This document shows, one piece after another, positions 11,166 to 21,728 of a stretch of DNA of 30,900 nt. Location: assembly GCA_958430865.1 (NCBI GenBank), contig CAUDNR010000480.1, positions 79,386-110,285 of the forward strand. The letters run 5' to 3'. The translations under genes were made by a program, and so were the position numbers. The stretch comes from Entrophospora sp. SA101 (taxonomy: Eukaryota; Glomeromycota; Glomeromycetes; Entrophosporales; Entrophosporaceae). Numbering within the stretch: the first letter of the stretch is position 1; the number at the start of each line of letters is the position of its first letter. The notes beneath the pieces were generated by a model. It made no database searches. It was not told where the DNA came from and saw nothing but the letters and a program-made list of their open reading frames with translations.

Positions 11166-12665
11166 TTAACCAGTAGGATTAAATATTCCAATATATGCTC
11201 GTGTTTTTCTTGATTCTTTAACGTTATTAGTAATAATGTTATCAATATCCATTGATTTCAATTCTGCTTCTAGATCACGACGATTCTTTATTATCTTACA
11301 TTTTTCTCATTTGTTGGTCGTCTTTAAAAAATACACATATAACATACGTTGGTATTTAGATAGGCTTATTTTTTAAAAAATGATTTTAAATAGTTTACCT
11401 TCCATCCCAATTCCACGAGAATTTCTTTTAATTCACGAATTTGACTTTTTGTATCTTCACATCCTGCCAATTCTCTGGACTTGAAAGATTAACAAAATCA
11501 TAATATTATATATTGAAACTTTTGGTTGGTTAAAAAGAATATTAAATAACTTTACCAAATTTACGAACTCCACATTTTACAATAAAAGACTTCAAACTCT
11601 TAATTGTTATTTCTTCTTTATTGTTGTTTTGCTAAGAAAAAAAAAACAAATGTAAAATTATATACTATATATTATATTAATTATTATATTATCTTTATTA
11701 TTACTCACGGATTTATCATCATTTTTTGAGATCTTTTTTCCATTGATGGTTTAGGATCGTCTTTGAGTCCACTGAGTTCACCACTATCAATAATATCATT
11801 CTTTTTCTTTGGAATAGATGATTTGGTTTCTCTAGATCTTTTCTTTGTCAGTGGCTTAGGATCACTAAGTTCATCACTACCAGTATTATTATTTTTTGTA
11901 AGAGTTTATTTGGTTTGTCCATATCTTTTCTTTGTTGGTGGTTTAGGATCTTCTTCAAGTTCACTAATTCCATCATTATCATCTTCCTTTTTATTTGTAG
12001 TTTGTCCAGACCCTTTCTTTATTAATGATTTAGAATCGTCTTCAAGTTCATCAGCACCAATGATATCTTCATCATTCTTTCTCTTTGTATGAGATGATTT
12101 GGATTGTCTAGAGCTTTTTCTTCGTTGATGGTTTAGGATCGTCTTTAAGTTCATCACTATCATCTTTCTTTTTATTTGAAGTAGATCTTTTCTTCGTTGA
12201 TGGCTTAGGATCGTCTTCAAGTTAACCACTATCATCTTTCTTTTTATTTGGAGTAGATGATTTGGATTGTGTAGATCTTTTCTTTTTTACTGGTTTAGGA
12301 TCGTCTTCAAGTGCACTAAGTTCATCGTTATCATCTTCCATTTTGTTTGGAACAAGTGATTGGGTTGATAGTTTAGGCTCATGTTCAAGTTTACTGGCCT
12401 CATCATCATAAATTTCTTCATCTCGGATATTTTTGATTCATTAATCTCTGCTTCATTGCCATTATAAGATATTTTATCAGAAATTCTGTAAATCCATTTT
12501 ATTTTTTAAGAATTGGTTTATACAATCAAATGCTGCCTTCGTTTGAAAAAAAAAATAATAATAATTTAATACCTTCACTGGCCCCTCCTGCTCTGAATCA
12601 GAATACATAGATATTATTATCACCTTTTCTTTTTCCTCTTTTTCTACTATTGCTTCCTTCTCATT
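11166..12665 (-). pseudogene. HIRIP3/CHZ-like histone chaperone gene, disrupted
   Basis: The C-terminal exons read as the CHZ-bearing region of HIRIP3, a chaperone of H2A-type/H2B histones. Exon 11551-11631 gives SLKSFIVKCGVRKFGK, exon 11399-11479 gives SRELAG...LKEILVELGWK, and exon 11166-11321 gives EKCKIIKNRRDLEAELKSMD then IDNIIT and a stop. Upstream (11709-12665) lie acidic/basic degenerate repeats of the DELxDDPKPxTKKRS type. The gene is broken in several places. An in-frame TGA sits at 11307-11309 inside the conserved motif, and a TAA at 11906-11908 where repeats have TCA. The A/T run at 11722-11727 puts the repeat exon out of frame with the next, and there is another TAA and at least two further frame changes in 12100-12440. 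No HIRIP3 N-terminal domain is found upstream. Sequencing errors could explain one lesion but hardly all. Confidence 0.72.
11710..12440 (-). repeat. Degenerate ~25-30 codon repeats within the HIRIP3-like gene
   Basis: At least six imperfect units encode DELxxDDPKPxxKKRSxxxK followed by a Lys/Asp/Asn-rich stretch. At DNA level the common word on the plus strand is GGTTTAGGATCGTCTTCAAG, seen near 11749, 11940, 12129, 12205 and 12292 with small changes. Such acidic/basic repeats fit the disordered middle of HIRIP3-type chaperones. Repeat slippage may have generated the frameshifts. Confidence 0.7.
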
Positions 12666-12967
12666 CTAGGAAAATAAAATAAAATTGTGTCGATCACTTG
12701 TATAATTAGTCATATGACTTAATACGCGACATTGTTACGCCATAGTGCCAAGTTTATAAAAAAGAGTTTTGCTACACAAACTACAAAAATGGAAATTTAA
12801 TTGTTAAATTCAAAAATTTTTTTTTAAAAAAAACTTTAAAAACTATTATTGTTATTATATATAATAAAAATGAGTAATGTTTAATTGTGCTGTTTACTTG
12901 TTGTTTTGAAAATTTTATATATGACAGTTATTAACATGCACGGGTATTTTTTTTAAAAAAAAATTAG

Positions 12968-14023
12968 CACCAAATGGTTCTGATAATTTTGAAGACAGGC
13001 ATAGAGATGATGGAGAAGAGATGCACATGGACGATCGTGAAAATAGACGAAGTATGAGAAGTTCCCGTTCTAGAAGCCCTCATCGATCTAGGTCACCTAG
13101 AGAAAGAAGGTTTACATTATTTATTTTTAATTTATTTATTTACATTATTTGTTATAAAAGTTAAAAATCAATGTTTTTGTTGATAGTAGGGATGAAGAAA
13201 CTAATTCTGGTAATAGTTTATTTGTTACTGGTTTATCTGTAAGAACTAGTGATCGTGACTTGGATGAATTTTTCTCAAAATATGGAAAGGTATATATATA
13301 TACACTTGGCGATTAATGATTATATGGCGAATGAATTTATATTAAAATATTTTTAAAACATATTTATTTAATTCATAAGGTAATAAAAACTCAAATTATG
13401 TATGATCCTCATACTAGAGAATCACGTGGATTCGGTTTTGTTGCAATGGAGACATCTGAAGAAGCTGATTCAGCAAAAGAAGCCGTTAATGGTAGAGAAT
13501 TTCAAGGTAGAGTTATAACAGTAGAAAAGGTAAGAAAATCGATCAATGAAATCTAATAAAAATAATATTAAATAATATAAAGATCTTATTTTATTTATTT
13601 ATCTTTTTTAATTAGGCTCGTCGATCTAGACCTAGAACTCCAACACCTGGTCGTTATTATGGACCACCTAAACGTCGAGGTATAGTATAGTTTATAAAAA
13701 TTAAGTTTTTATATCATCATAAAATTTAAAATAATTGTTATTGCCATTTTTCATTCAAAGAACCACGCCGGGTTGATAGATTTGATCCAAGATATGATTA
13801 TACTAGATCTTATGATAGATATGATAGGCCACCAAGGAATTATGGGCGTGAACCCTATTATGATCGTGGATATGATAGGTCTTACTATGATAGAGGTTAT
13901 GAAAGAGGAGGAGGATACGAAAGAAATTATGATAGAGCCTATGAAAGAGGATATGATCGAGATCGACGACCACAACCCCCTGCAAGATATGACCCTTATC
14001 AAAGACCTCGTTCACCATACTAG
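12968..14023 (+). CDS. Transformer-2-like SR splicing factor with one RRM
   Basis: Exons 12968-13109, 13190-13289, 13380-13529, 13616-13679 and 13761-14023 join in frame. An Arg/Ser region (SSRSRSPHRSRSPRERR, 13051-13109) precedes a single RRM. The RRM has RNP2 LFVTGL (exon at 13190) and RNP1 RGFGFVAM (about 13427-13450), typical of Tra2. The C-terminal region is rich in Arg/Tyr/Asp/Gly repeats (YDR, YER, GGGY) and ends RPRSPY. This order, RS1-RRM-RS-like tail, is that of Tra2, which binds exonic enhancers and promotes exon inclusion in the nucleus. The start is not resolved: 12968 follows an acceptor, and a first exon with ATG at 12870 (MSN) is a candidate but no phase-correct donor was found. 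The in-frame ATG at 13021 is the fallback. Confidence 0.85.
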
Positions 14024-15762
14024 CAGGATTATTCCATTTTTCCCATTGAATATTATGAAAAATTGGAAATTTTTTTATTTTTTTTTAATATAATCACAGT
14101 ATATTTTTATCTATCCGATAATTATTTTATTAGTTAATTTGGAATATAATTTTTTTAAAATATTATTTTTTAAAGTTGTTGTAGGCAACAAATTATTATG
14201 AACTTTACACCTATTCAGCATTTTTCACCTTTTGCTTCAAAAAAAAAAAAAAAGAACCAACAAAATGGTCAGCAAAAAAAATAATTTTTTTTTTACAACT
14301 GCTACTTGTACATCAAAACTGCAGCTTTATCCAACCCACAACAATAAAAAAGCATCATTGACAACATTTTCTTCTATTTTTCAGTATCAAAGATTCGATT
14401 TTTTAATTTCAACAGAACTATTATCCACAGTTCAGCAATATATATATTAATTATTCAATATATTATTATTTTTATCATTTGCCAGTTATACAATATCTCC
14501 AACAAATTTAAATTTCGTATTACACCTGTGTACCTATACATATTGTGATATATATATATATTGTTTTACAGCTGTATCTTTGAAGTTACTATACTATTAA
14601 TATTGGCTTAATTATTGTGTAAATAATATTTATCTTGGAAATTAAGTTGTTAAAACTAAAGAAAGGTAAACTAGTATCATCTACTATTTGTTATTTTGTT
14701 GAATTATTGTTTTAATATTATTATTATTTTTTTTTACTAATTATTTTGTTCAAAGTTAAACATAAAGCAATTGGGTTTTTTTATGGAGTTATATATAAAG
14801 AATTTTAAAGATAAATAAAAAATTTTATTATATAAAGATACTGTATACTATTTGTTTAAAAGGTTAAAACAATAGTGTTTTTATAAGTTACATGTTGTTT
14901 TTATGTAACATTATTACGAATTACACCTAATCTTAATATATGTGTACCAATGAATAATATCAATAACGGCTTCGTTAACATAGGATTATTTTCTCTACAA
15001 TTCATTTTGTTAATTGTCACGTTATCATGGCTTCAAAATTGGCGTTTATATTACTTCAAATATCATTGCTAACTAAACCAGAACCCAAGGCGTCCTTCAC
15101 AATTATATTTAATATTTGCAAATGGAAAGATATAAAAATCATTTTGAGATAAAACTATCTCATGTTTCCCAAAAAATATATTTAATGAATGTGAACATTT
15201 AATTGAACATTGAATATTAAATATTAGTTTTGGTAATTATAATCATGGGTTTTCCAGCAAAATATGGTTATAGATCTCTGGCCAAAATTGTGTTTTTTGC
15301 ATAATACAAAAATCTATATCATAAGGTGAAAATTTCAGACCCCATTTACATAATAAAAATGAGTTCTATTAAAAAACATTTTTGTAGATAGTAATAGGGA
15401 TTATCACTTATTGTTTTCGTGAAGCAGCAAAATCCTTTTTTGTATCAACACAATTTGATATGTTGGAGCACTTAATTTAGTGATGAACTTAAATTTTTGT
15501 TTCTGTTTTTTATCAGAGATCAACGCAAGAACTTAATTTATAAATTTTAAAAAATGGTAATTGGAAATCTATTATTGTAAAACCATGATCAATATTTGTA
15601 AATTATATAAAATAAATTAAATAAGCATTTAAAAATGCTTTTTGTAAATAGTTATTAATAAAAAGATGATATATTAAAATCACAAGAAAATGGTTTCTCC
15701 ATTCTTTTAAATTAATATTATTTTTATTCTGCTAATGATGATGAGATTAATTAAAAATAAAG
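14024..15762. other. Convergent intergenic region between Tra2-like and eL38 genes
   Basis: The two flanking genes point toward each other, so this 1.7-kb stretch must hold both 3' UTRs and polyadenylation signals. It is AT-rich with many AATAAA-like words. A 40-codon frame from ATG 15027 with a hydrophobic start is not supported by anything else. I see no further gene. Confidence 0.5.
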
Positions 15763-16257
15763 TTATTCTCTTTTCTTTTTCTTGCTTGTATTAATATCAC
15801 TGACCGCCAATCCTATTTGATTTTATATAGGGTATATCGAAAGAAATAATAATAATTAAAATAATTAATAAAACTTCAATAATTTATTTCTAAATAGAAA
15901 ATATGCGAATAAAATTTTTACCAGGCGGAAGAGATTTTTGTAATTTTTCTGCTTTCTCTGCATCTTCAATTACAAAAGTGTACAAATATCTTGAACATCT
16001 AAGCTTAAATTTCACCTTTGATACACCATTTTTCTTAATACGAACAGCTTTGATATATATGTGTGTGTATATATAGCATGTGTTAATTAATAGAAATAAA
16101 AAAAAAAAACTATCGATAAATATATAATTACATTTTGCATCTTTTCTACGTGCAATCTCAAGAAAATATTTAATATCAGCAATTTGTTTTGGCTAGAAAA
16201 AACAAATTGGAATTATTATTTCGTTAATAATTAATATAATATTAAATTACTAACCAT
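15763..16257 (-). CDS. RPL38: 60S ribosomal protein eL38, four exons
   Basis: Exons on the minus strand are 16255-16257 (ATG only), 16132-16192, 15922-16047 and 15763-15812, giving 79 residues; eL38 is typically about 70-80. The protein begins [20 protein letters not shown], matching the family start. It continues with [40 protein letters not shown] and PGLAV, the conserved end, followed by a slightly longer Lys-rich tail ([12 protein letters not shown]). eL38 is a small protein of the large ribosomal subunit. Introns are GT-AG (donors GTTAGT, GTAATT, GTAAAA; acceptors TAG, AAG, TAG). Placing an intron directly after the start codon fits a pattern known for ribosomal protein genes. Confidence 0.95.
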
Positions 16258-16790
16258 CTTTGAGACTTATTATTATCAAGCATAATGGACATTTGATTTC
16301 ATTGGCTAAATTTTGTGAAGAAATAAATATCGGAGGGAAGGAAATTTAGTTTTGAATTGATAAAAATAAAATGTTACAATAAATAAAAAAATTAATATAG
16401 TATTTCTTTATTGAATGTTTTTAATACATAGGTTTGGTTTTTCATTATACAGTCTAATATATTAATATATTATTTACTTTTCAACTTTTCATTGACAACA
16501 TCTTACCTTTGATCATGAATTATCATCCATTATATAATACTGTATATATATCTGACATTTCCTATAGATAAATAAATTGGTGGCATGAATATGAATACAT
16601 GAATTTTGAAAATAAAAATAAATGTAAATGTAAATATAAACATAAATGTAAATATGTAAATATAAATATATAAATATAAAAGAAATATATTGTTGTTTAA
16701 AAATCCTTCTTGTTTATTAAATGCATCATAAAAAAGTCAAGATACAACATATTATATGATCTTTGTACTATCAATTATAGATGAGATTTT
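16258..16790. other. Upstream region of eL38; tetramer-rich AT sequence
   Basis: This presumably includes the eL38 promoter and 5' UTR. Around 16619-16680 there is an imperfect (AAATGT/AAATAT)n simple repeat. No motif such as a clear TATA box can be assigned with confidence. Confidence 0.4.
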
Positions 16791-17120
16791 TTAAATAAAC
16801 GAAAAAATTTCTCGTGATAGTTGTGGTTCGGATAACAGAAATTTAAAATATTTTTTATTTAAATTGAAACAGGTTATCCTATAAATAAGTGCGCATATAG
16901 ATGAGTAAAACATTAATATTAATATTAGTAGATGTATTACTGATGTTACTACTCACATTTTTTCATTGACCTTTCTAATAAATGATTTCATGTTATACTC
17001 AAAATCATAGCTCAACATATTTTCAATTTGATATAATTCTTTCAATACAACAACACCATCCTCAAGATTATTAATATTTGATGAACGGTTTATAATTTTT
17101 CCAATATCACCATGTTCAAT
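16791..17120 (-). CDS. Two-exon gene fragment of unknown family
   Basis: Minus-strand exons 16957-17120 and 16791-16878 join through a clean GTGAGT...TATAG intron in phase, giving 83 residues then a stop. The visible protein starts IEHGDIGKIINRSSNINNLE, then has a helical stretch (VVVLKELYQIENMLSYDFEY), KSFIRKVNEKM and ends SEPQLSREIFSFI. The acceptor before IEHGD implies upstream exons. The candidate exon at 17386-17458 does not join in phase, so the gene is probably broken or part of the decayed Dicer-like sequence upstream. I do not recognise the domain. Confidence 0.4.
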
Positions 17121-17128
17121 CTAAAGTT

Positions 17129-17202
17129 GGGAGCCGCAATTAGCTGCAATTCAATTTTCATATGCCGCAATGCCGCAATTAGTTGCAACTAATTGAGGAG
17201 CC
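17129..17202. mobile_element. Small MITE with GGGAGCCGCAATTAGCTGC-type ends
   Basis: The left part GGAGCCGCAATTAGCTGCAA resembles the inverse of the right part TTGCAACTAATTGAGGAGCC with about four differences. The centre has a doubled ATGCCGCA word. The 74-bp unit sits just upstream of an acceptor on the minus strand, so it would lie within an intron if the surrounding fragments belonged to one gene. Confidence 0.45.
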
Positions 17203-17385
17203 ATCTTTAATGATATCCAAATCTAATTTGAATTTTTTGTTAAAGATTTTAAATGCCCAAATTTATACTGTCTCTCTTCCAAGTTCACAATTCCAATTTT
17301 TATTAAATCGCTTTAAACAGTACCATATTATCAAAAACTCTTGAATGCAAACATTTTCATAAATCAAAATTAAAAGCACACATAC

Positions 17386-18106
17386 TCCTTTCTCGCAGCT
17401 TCAAATGTTGGTTTAGTAACATTTTATTTTCATCCTTAATTCGTGCTCCGTGAGACAACTGCAAAATTTTGCCGATCGTTAGTATAATTTTGTGGCGATA
17501 ATATAATAATAATTTTTAGAATTTTTGGAATATGACCGTCCCTCACGTGATTAAGCATGATTACGCGCGACATAAAAATTTAAAATTTAAACTTTTCAAA
17601 GTAACCAAACATCTATTTATATTTCTTTTTTTTTGAATAAAACTAATTACAAATGCTTATTTATATTTTTTTTCTTGAATAAATAATTAAATATTATACT
17701 TGAATCTTAAGTTTTATATAGCAATTTTAGGCAAGAATCCAGCGGTCCCTCCATATAAAGATAAAATATTTTATAAGAAAGTCCATTTGAAAATTTGTAT
17801 ATTAAAACTTTGGGTTTCTTACTATTTATTACATTTGCAAATACAATTTATAAATTCGTATAAATAGTAGTTTTTTAGGAATGAAGTATGGGTTCCGGAA
17901 AATTTCAATTAGTGATCTGCGAAAATTTGCGCCAAATTCTATTATGAAATTATTGCAGTTGTTTCACGTATCACGAATTAAAGGTTTAATAATAATAATT
18001 AAGATAGATGTGTAGTCATTACAAACACATCATAATTTTCAAGATATTTCTTCCATTCTTTCTCACTCAAAAGGTCTATACTATTTCTCCATACAATAAC
18101 AATTTG
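17386..18106 (-). pseudogene. Decayed fragments resembling a Dicer-like helicase domain
   Basis: The minus-strand frame 17999-18106 reads QIVIVWRNSIDLL, then SEKEWKKYLENYDVFVMTTH and a stop. In Dicer-type DExD/H helicases a segment of the form xxxWxxxxxxYDVLVMTxQxLL precedes the DECH box, and this resembles it. Farther along, exon 17386-17458 (acceptor TTTGCAG, donor GTATGT) begins LSHGARIKDEN, like the LxHGxIKxxDIN that follows in Dicers. A second frame there gives AARKE, where Dicers have HHARK. No intact DECH box is present and the frames are interrupted, so this is at best a relic. The family call rests on short resemblances recalled from family knowledge. Confidence 0.3.
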
Positions 18107-18472
18107 AGGTAACATTAATAACTATAATTAAAATTTAAATTCCTGTTTGAAACTGCCTTTTTTTCCACAAATATATGTAACCTGGTTGAGTCAAGTGATC
18201 AATCTATTTCTATCACATGTATAAAATCAATTAACCTCCTAAGAGAAGAAAAAAAACAGTAAACAGTTTATTCAGAGTTACAAAACAAAGTCAAAGAAAG
18301 AAGCCTGAAATAACTAAAAAGAAATCAACATTTTAGAAAAGAAAAAGCCCAAATATCAGCCAGCTGAAGAAAAACAAATTGAATTAACCCAGATAAAAGC
18401 AGAACAACTAAGTCAAGGCCAAATTGAAAATAAAATTTTAAGCTTGGCATATGGAGGATATTGATTAATTAA
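18107..18472 (+). other. Short coding-like tail just left of duplication copy 1
   Basis: Between 18344 and 18466 a plus-strand frame reads KKPKYQPAEEKQIELTQIKA, continues EQLSQGQIENK and ends SLAYGGY with a stop 7 bp before the duplicated segment begins. The composition is protein-like (Gln/Glu/Lys-rich helical), but there is no start and only the end of a frame is visible. It may be the end of a lineage-specific or mobile-element protein. The rest of the stretch shows nothing. Confidence 0.3.
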
Positions 18473-18762
18473 AAGAACTGTTGGTGTTAGTATAATCATG
18501 ATGATGAACTCCTGGTGGCAAAGGAACATGGAAAATAAAGAGATAGTAATTGAGTATTTGGAGCAGAAACTTGGCAGAACTTTTCACAAAAAACACCACT
18601 TAAAAAAGAGATGATTTTACTAATCTATATTGGGAGAGAATGTGATGAACACAAATCTCGATTTTCTCACTTTTGGTGGTTGCCAAAAAATTTTTGGTAG
18701 TACAAATGTTTACATTTTTGCGCCACACGGCCAAATTTTAAAATTTATTTTTTTTTTTGAAA

Positions 18763-19158
18763 ATGAGAGAAGAAACCAAGGTTTTATTTTGCATACATTT
18801 TATGAATGTTCGGAAAGAAAGAAGATGTAATAAATCCATTAAATTTTCTTTTTTTTTTTAATAGGAGAAAATTGTCAAAATACTTGATATTACAAAAACT
18901 ATTTTTCATTGGAGCTTTATTCCATTCATACTTTATCTTGGTAAATTAATCATTATTCTATATTAATATTATAATTAGTTTAATAATTAATCTAATAATT
19001 TAATAAAAATTAGGATTTACAAGAAGTAATCCAAGACCTTCTTTAATCAGGTAAATTGAATTTTTTTTTTTCATTAAAATAAATCAAAATAAAATTTTTT
19101 ATTTAATAAAATGGAAATTTTATTATTTTTTTTTAGAATGATTAGTCCTTTGGCATAA
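18763..19158 (+). CDS. TOM7: TOM7, mitochondrial import receptor subunit (copy 1), four exons
   Basis: Tom7 is a small tail-anchored subunit of the TOM complex in the mitochondrial outer membrane, modulating its assembly and stability. Exons 18763-18780, 18865-18940, 19014-19050 and 19137-19158 give 50 residues: MREETKEKIVKILDITKT, then IFHWSFIPFILYLGF, and TRSNPRPSLIRMISPLA. The order of amphipathic start, single membrane segment with W-x-x-IPxxxYLG, a polar linker with Pro, and a terminal LL/IxPLx motif is that of Tom7. The first coding exon is only 18 nt and its donor GTTTTA is weak, so the start is the least certain part; exons 2-4 are secure. Confidence 0.9.
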
Positions 19159-21259
19159 TATTATTACAAAATAATAAATAATACCTTACAATTGCCATCA
19201 TGTAACTAAACAATAACAACAATGATCTAAAAGATTCAATTTTCAATTGTATGAAAAACAAATATTAATAAATAAATAAATGAAATAGCAAAACCACTTA
19301 CTTTCATATTAAATAGATATTAAAATATCAAAATCATTTACAAGTTTTTTTTTTAACAATGGTGATGGTAACATCTTTGTTTCTTTGTTTGTTGGTTATT
19401 TAGATATTAAACGCAAATAATGTATTTTTTACATGATTTAATCATAAATAAAAGAAATAAATTAGCTATAAATACAGGATAGAAAATTATAACCATTCAC
19501 TTAATCTGTAATGAACAAATATAGGTGATAACCGCATCATTTTTATTATTAAACATTAGTGTTAATATTGTATTTGGAATTATAGTATTATTTTAATTAA
19601 TATTATTGTGAAGGTGAGTGTTTAATTGATTCATGTTCTTCTTTCCTATGGTCTACTTCTTGTTGTAGAGCCACTCCAATCAGCAGATCTATACTAATAA
19701 TTTTCATCACCATTCCACTAACCCAAACTTATATGCCCCTACTAATCTTCATATTTTGCAAGAAAGCCTCTTCACCAAAATAACAATATGAAATAAGTAG
19801 GAGACTACTGAGAGAACGGGAATTTAGAAAGCTGTGTATAAAAGCCAAACTGATAAATTATTGTTTATCATGTGTTTCAACAATTGCAGATTCAAGCTAT
19901 CTAAAAAGAAGAGCAGATTAGAAAAGATAAAGGTAAAAAATGGAAGGTTTGCCAATAATTATTTTATTAAGCTCATAAGCTACATTCATATCTCAATTGT
20001 GGCATGCTGTAACAAAATCAGACAAAGCAAACATTCATACTATTAAGAATTTCAGGTATTAAAAATCATCATTCTCATGATATAACAATTTTACTATATA
20101 CAGTGTGTTGTGAAAAAAATGGCGGTGATGAAAAATAGCATATCTTGACAAATTACAAAAGATAAATAATAAAAATTTGATATGAGTTACTATTGCCAAT
20201 TTTTTGTAAATCTTTTTTTTTAGATTTCACTAAATTTTTTGACTTCTACCAAAAATTATTAGACACCCCAAAAGTATAATTAATCAGACCAATTTGCAAC
20301 TTAAGCTCTATTCATATAAAATCTCATGCTTCTAGAACTTTATCAATTAAAAATGGGGCATGCTGCAACAGAACCAGTCAAAGTGAACATTGCATTACCA
20401 AGGATTTCAGGGATCAAAATTTAGTCATCTCAATTATAATATAAATTTTATATTTCATAAATAAAGTTAATATGTAAATATATAATTTTTTATTCAATTA
20501 TTGTGTATGAGATAAACTTAGTTATTTGTTACATATGGTAATTTTCTTATGGACAATGGATTATACATTTTGCGCATTTCATTTCCCTATATATAAAATC
20601 AACGATTAATATTTTATCTTAATAATTGTATTTTATACTATTTATACCTCATGTTCTTCAGGTAATGATGGTGATGATTCCTATAAATATAAGTAAAAAA
20701 ATTAAATGTCTACCATTATTAGTATTAATGTTTCAATTATACTTGCATTATTTTTGTGACATTTTTTTGGTAATGGATCAATATCATAGTTTATGGACTT
20801 TTTTTTTTCGGAGATTATATTTATGATATGTTGTTGGAAGGAGTTGTCAGTTGTTACAGCGGTTGTTACAGTGGTAATGATGGGAGTGGAAGATGAGGTA
20901 TTTATCTGTATGTAATAGTTTTAAATAATCTAAAAATAGTTACCTGATTGGTATTAAAAATATAAATTTGATACAGTCAATTTGCCAAATAGATATCAAC
21001 AATTTAATAGCAAATAACAGAGTTTTATTTTATCTATTTTTTTTCATCCATTATACATAATTAAATTAAGTTCCACTAAAAAAAGAATAATTCTAATTAG
21101 TTTTTTATTGTCAAAGAAATTAACCAAGTTGCTACTAAAAAAAACAGAATAATTTCTTTAATTAGAAAAAAAATCAACCAAGTTTCCACTAAAAAAGTTG
21201 GATATAAGTGAGGTAAAGTTTATATCAAAAACAATACAGGGAAATCAGTCACAGCTCCA
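19159..21259. other. Non-coding remainder of duplication copy 1
   Basis: No credible gene is seen. Two diverged copies of one motif lie at about 20001-20060 and 20353-20422 (GGCATGCTGTAACA... and GGCATGCTGCAACA..., both followed by CATT...AAGRATTTCAGG). They are probably mobile-element remnants. Between 21071 and 21196 the word CAAGTTnCnACTAAAAAA occurs in three variants. The short frames at 19834-20046 and 20626-20826 have no matching exons or motifs. Confidence 0.45.
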
Positions 21260-21601
21260 TCAGTGGGATTTAATCAAGGATGGGATGTAAATAATGGGGG
21301 ATATAAATATTATTAATCCATCCCATGAATTTTTCCTAACAGATAGGCAAAACTCCTCATCACCAGTGTCTAAAATTTGTGCAGAATGCTTGTTCTGAGC
21401 ATAATAATTTATTTGCACATGGTATAATTTTAAAGTAGGTAATGATTTTAATCCTTCCAAAATTATAAATCCTATATTTTTGGCTGAATTATTCGCAGGT
21501 TCTGCTAAGCATAATAATCGCATCGTCCCGTGATTTGTTTTCTGATTTTCTAAATTTGTATACGCCCAATTCATATCCTTTTTTTGGAGGATGTCAACCA
21601 T
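21260..21601 (-). CDS. Hypothetical 113-codon frame in duplication copy 1
   Basis: An uninterrupted minus-strand frame from ATG 21601 encodes 113 residues of balanced composition (MVDILQKKDMNWAYTNL..., ending SLIKSH). It contains RLLCLAEPANNSAKNIG and TGDEEFCLSVRKNSWDG. I recognise no domain, signal peptide or membrane segment. Length alone is notable in such AT-rich DNA, but both copies are identical, so the duplication provides no evidence of selection. It could be an exon of a lineage-specific gene or chance. Confidence 0.3.
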   Translation of the reverse strand: MVDILQKKDMNWAYTNLENQKTNHGTMRLLCLAEPANNSAKNIGFIILEGLKSLPTLKLYHVQINYYAQNKHSAQILDTGDEEFCLSVRKNSWDGLIIFISPIIYIPSLIKSH

Positions 21602-21728
21602 CCCTCATTACATAGATAGTATCATGTGATGCGAGCAGTAGATTTACATGCGCAAAAAATCTTTTGGTGTATCCTATACCCCTGACGTGATTTATGTAGC
21701 ATTTCCGATACTGTGATAAAACTAGTGT

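Larger units (their letters stand above)
18473..21728. repeat. Segmental duplication, copy 1 (3256 bp, contains TOM7)
   Basis: Every position here corresponds to position +4713 in copy 2 (23186-26441) with no net insertion or deletion. I found a single substitution by reading, T at 19090 versus A at 23803, inside a TOM7 intron; the comparison was by eye and not exhaustive. Sequence flanking both ends is unrelated between copies. I see no terminal inverted repeats, LTRs or clear target-site duplications, so it does not look like simple transposition. Such high identity means a recent event or an assembly artefact. Confidence 0.93.

Noticed and set aside
11301..11309. A 1-bp frameshift in the A-run as the cause of the HIRIP3-like interruption
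   Set aside because: The exons align without length change to the conserved CHZ motif if the TGA is read as one codon, so an in-frame nonsense codon is the simpler reading.
11763..12092. Plus-strand 109-codon Ser/Phe/Leu-rich frame
   Set aside because: It is the antisense of the acidic/basic repeats of the HIRIP3-like sequence; its composition is explained by that strand.
13751..14093. Open frames on both strands over 13751-14093 (Met/Ile/Asp-rich or Ile/Ser-rich)
   Set aside because: They are out-of-frame readings of the Arg/Tyr/Asp-rich last exon of the Tra2-like gene.
15027..15152. Roughly 40-codon frame with a hydrophobic, signal-like start (MASKLAFILLQISLLT)
   Set aside because: Too short, no cleavage-site context or downstream exons, and it lies in a convergent 3' region.
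18630..18830. 66-codon plus-strand frame (also at 23343-23543)
   Set aside because: It overlaps the TOM7 first exon in another frame and has no motif; its identity in both copies follows from the duplication, not from selection.
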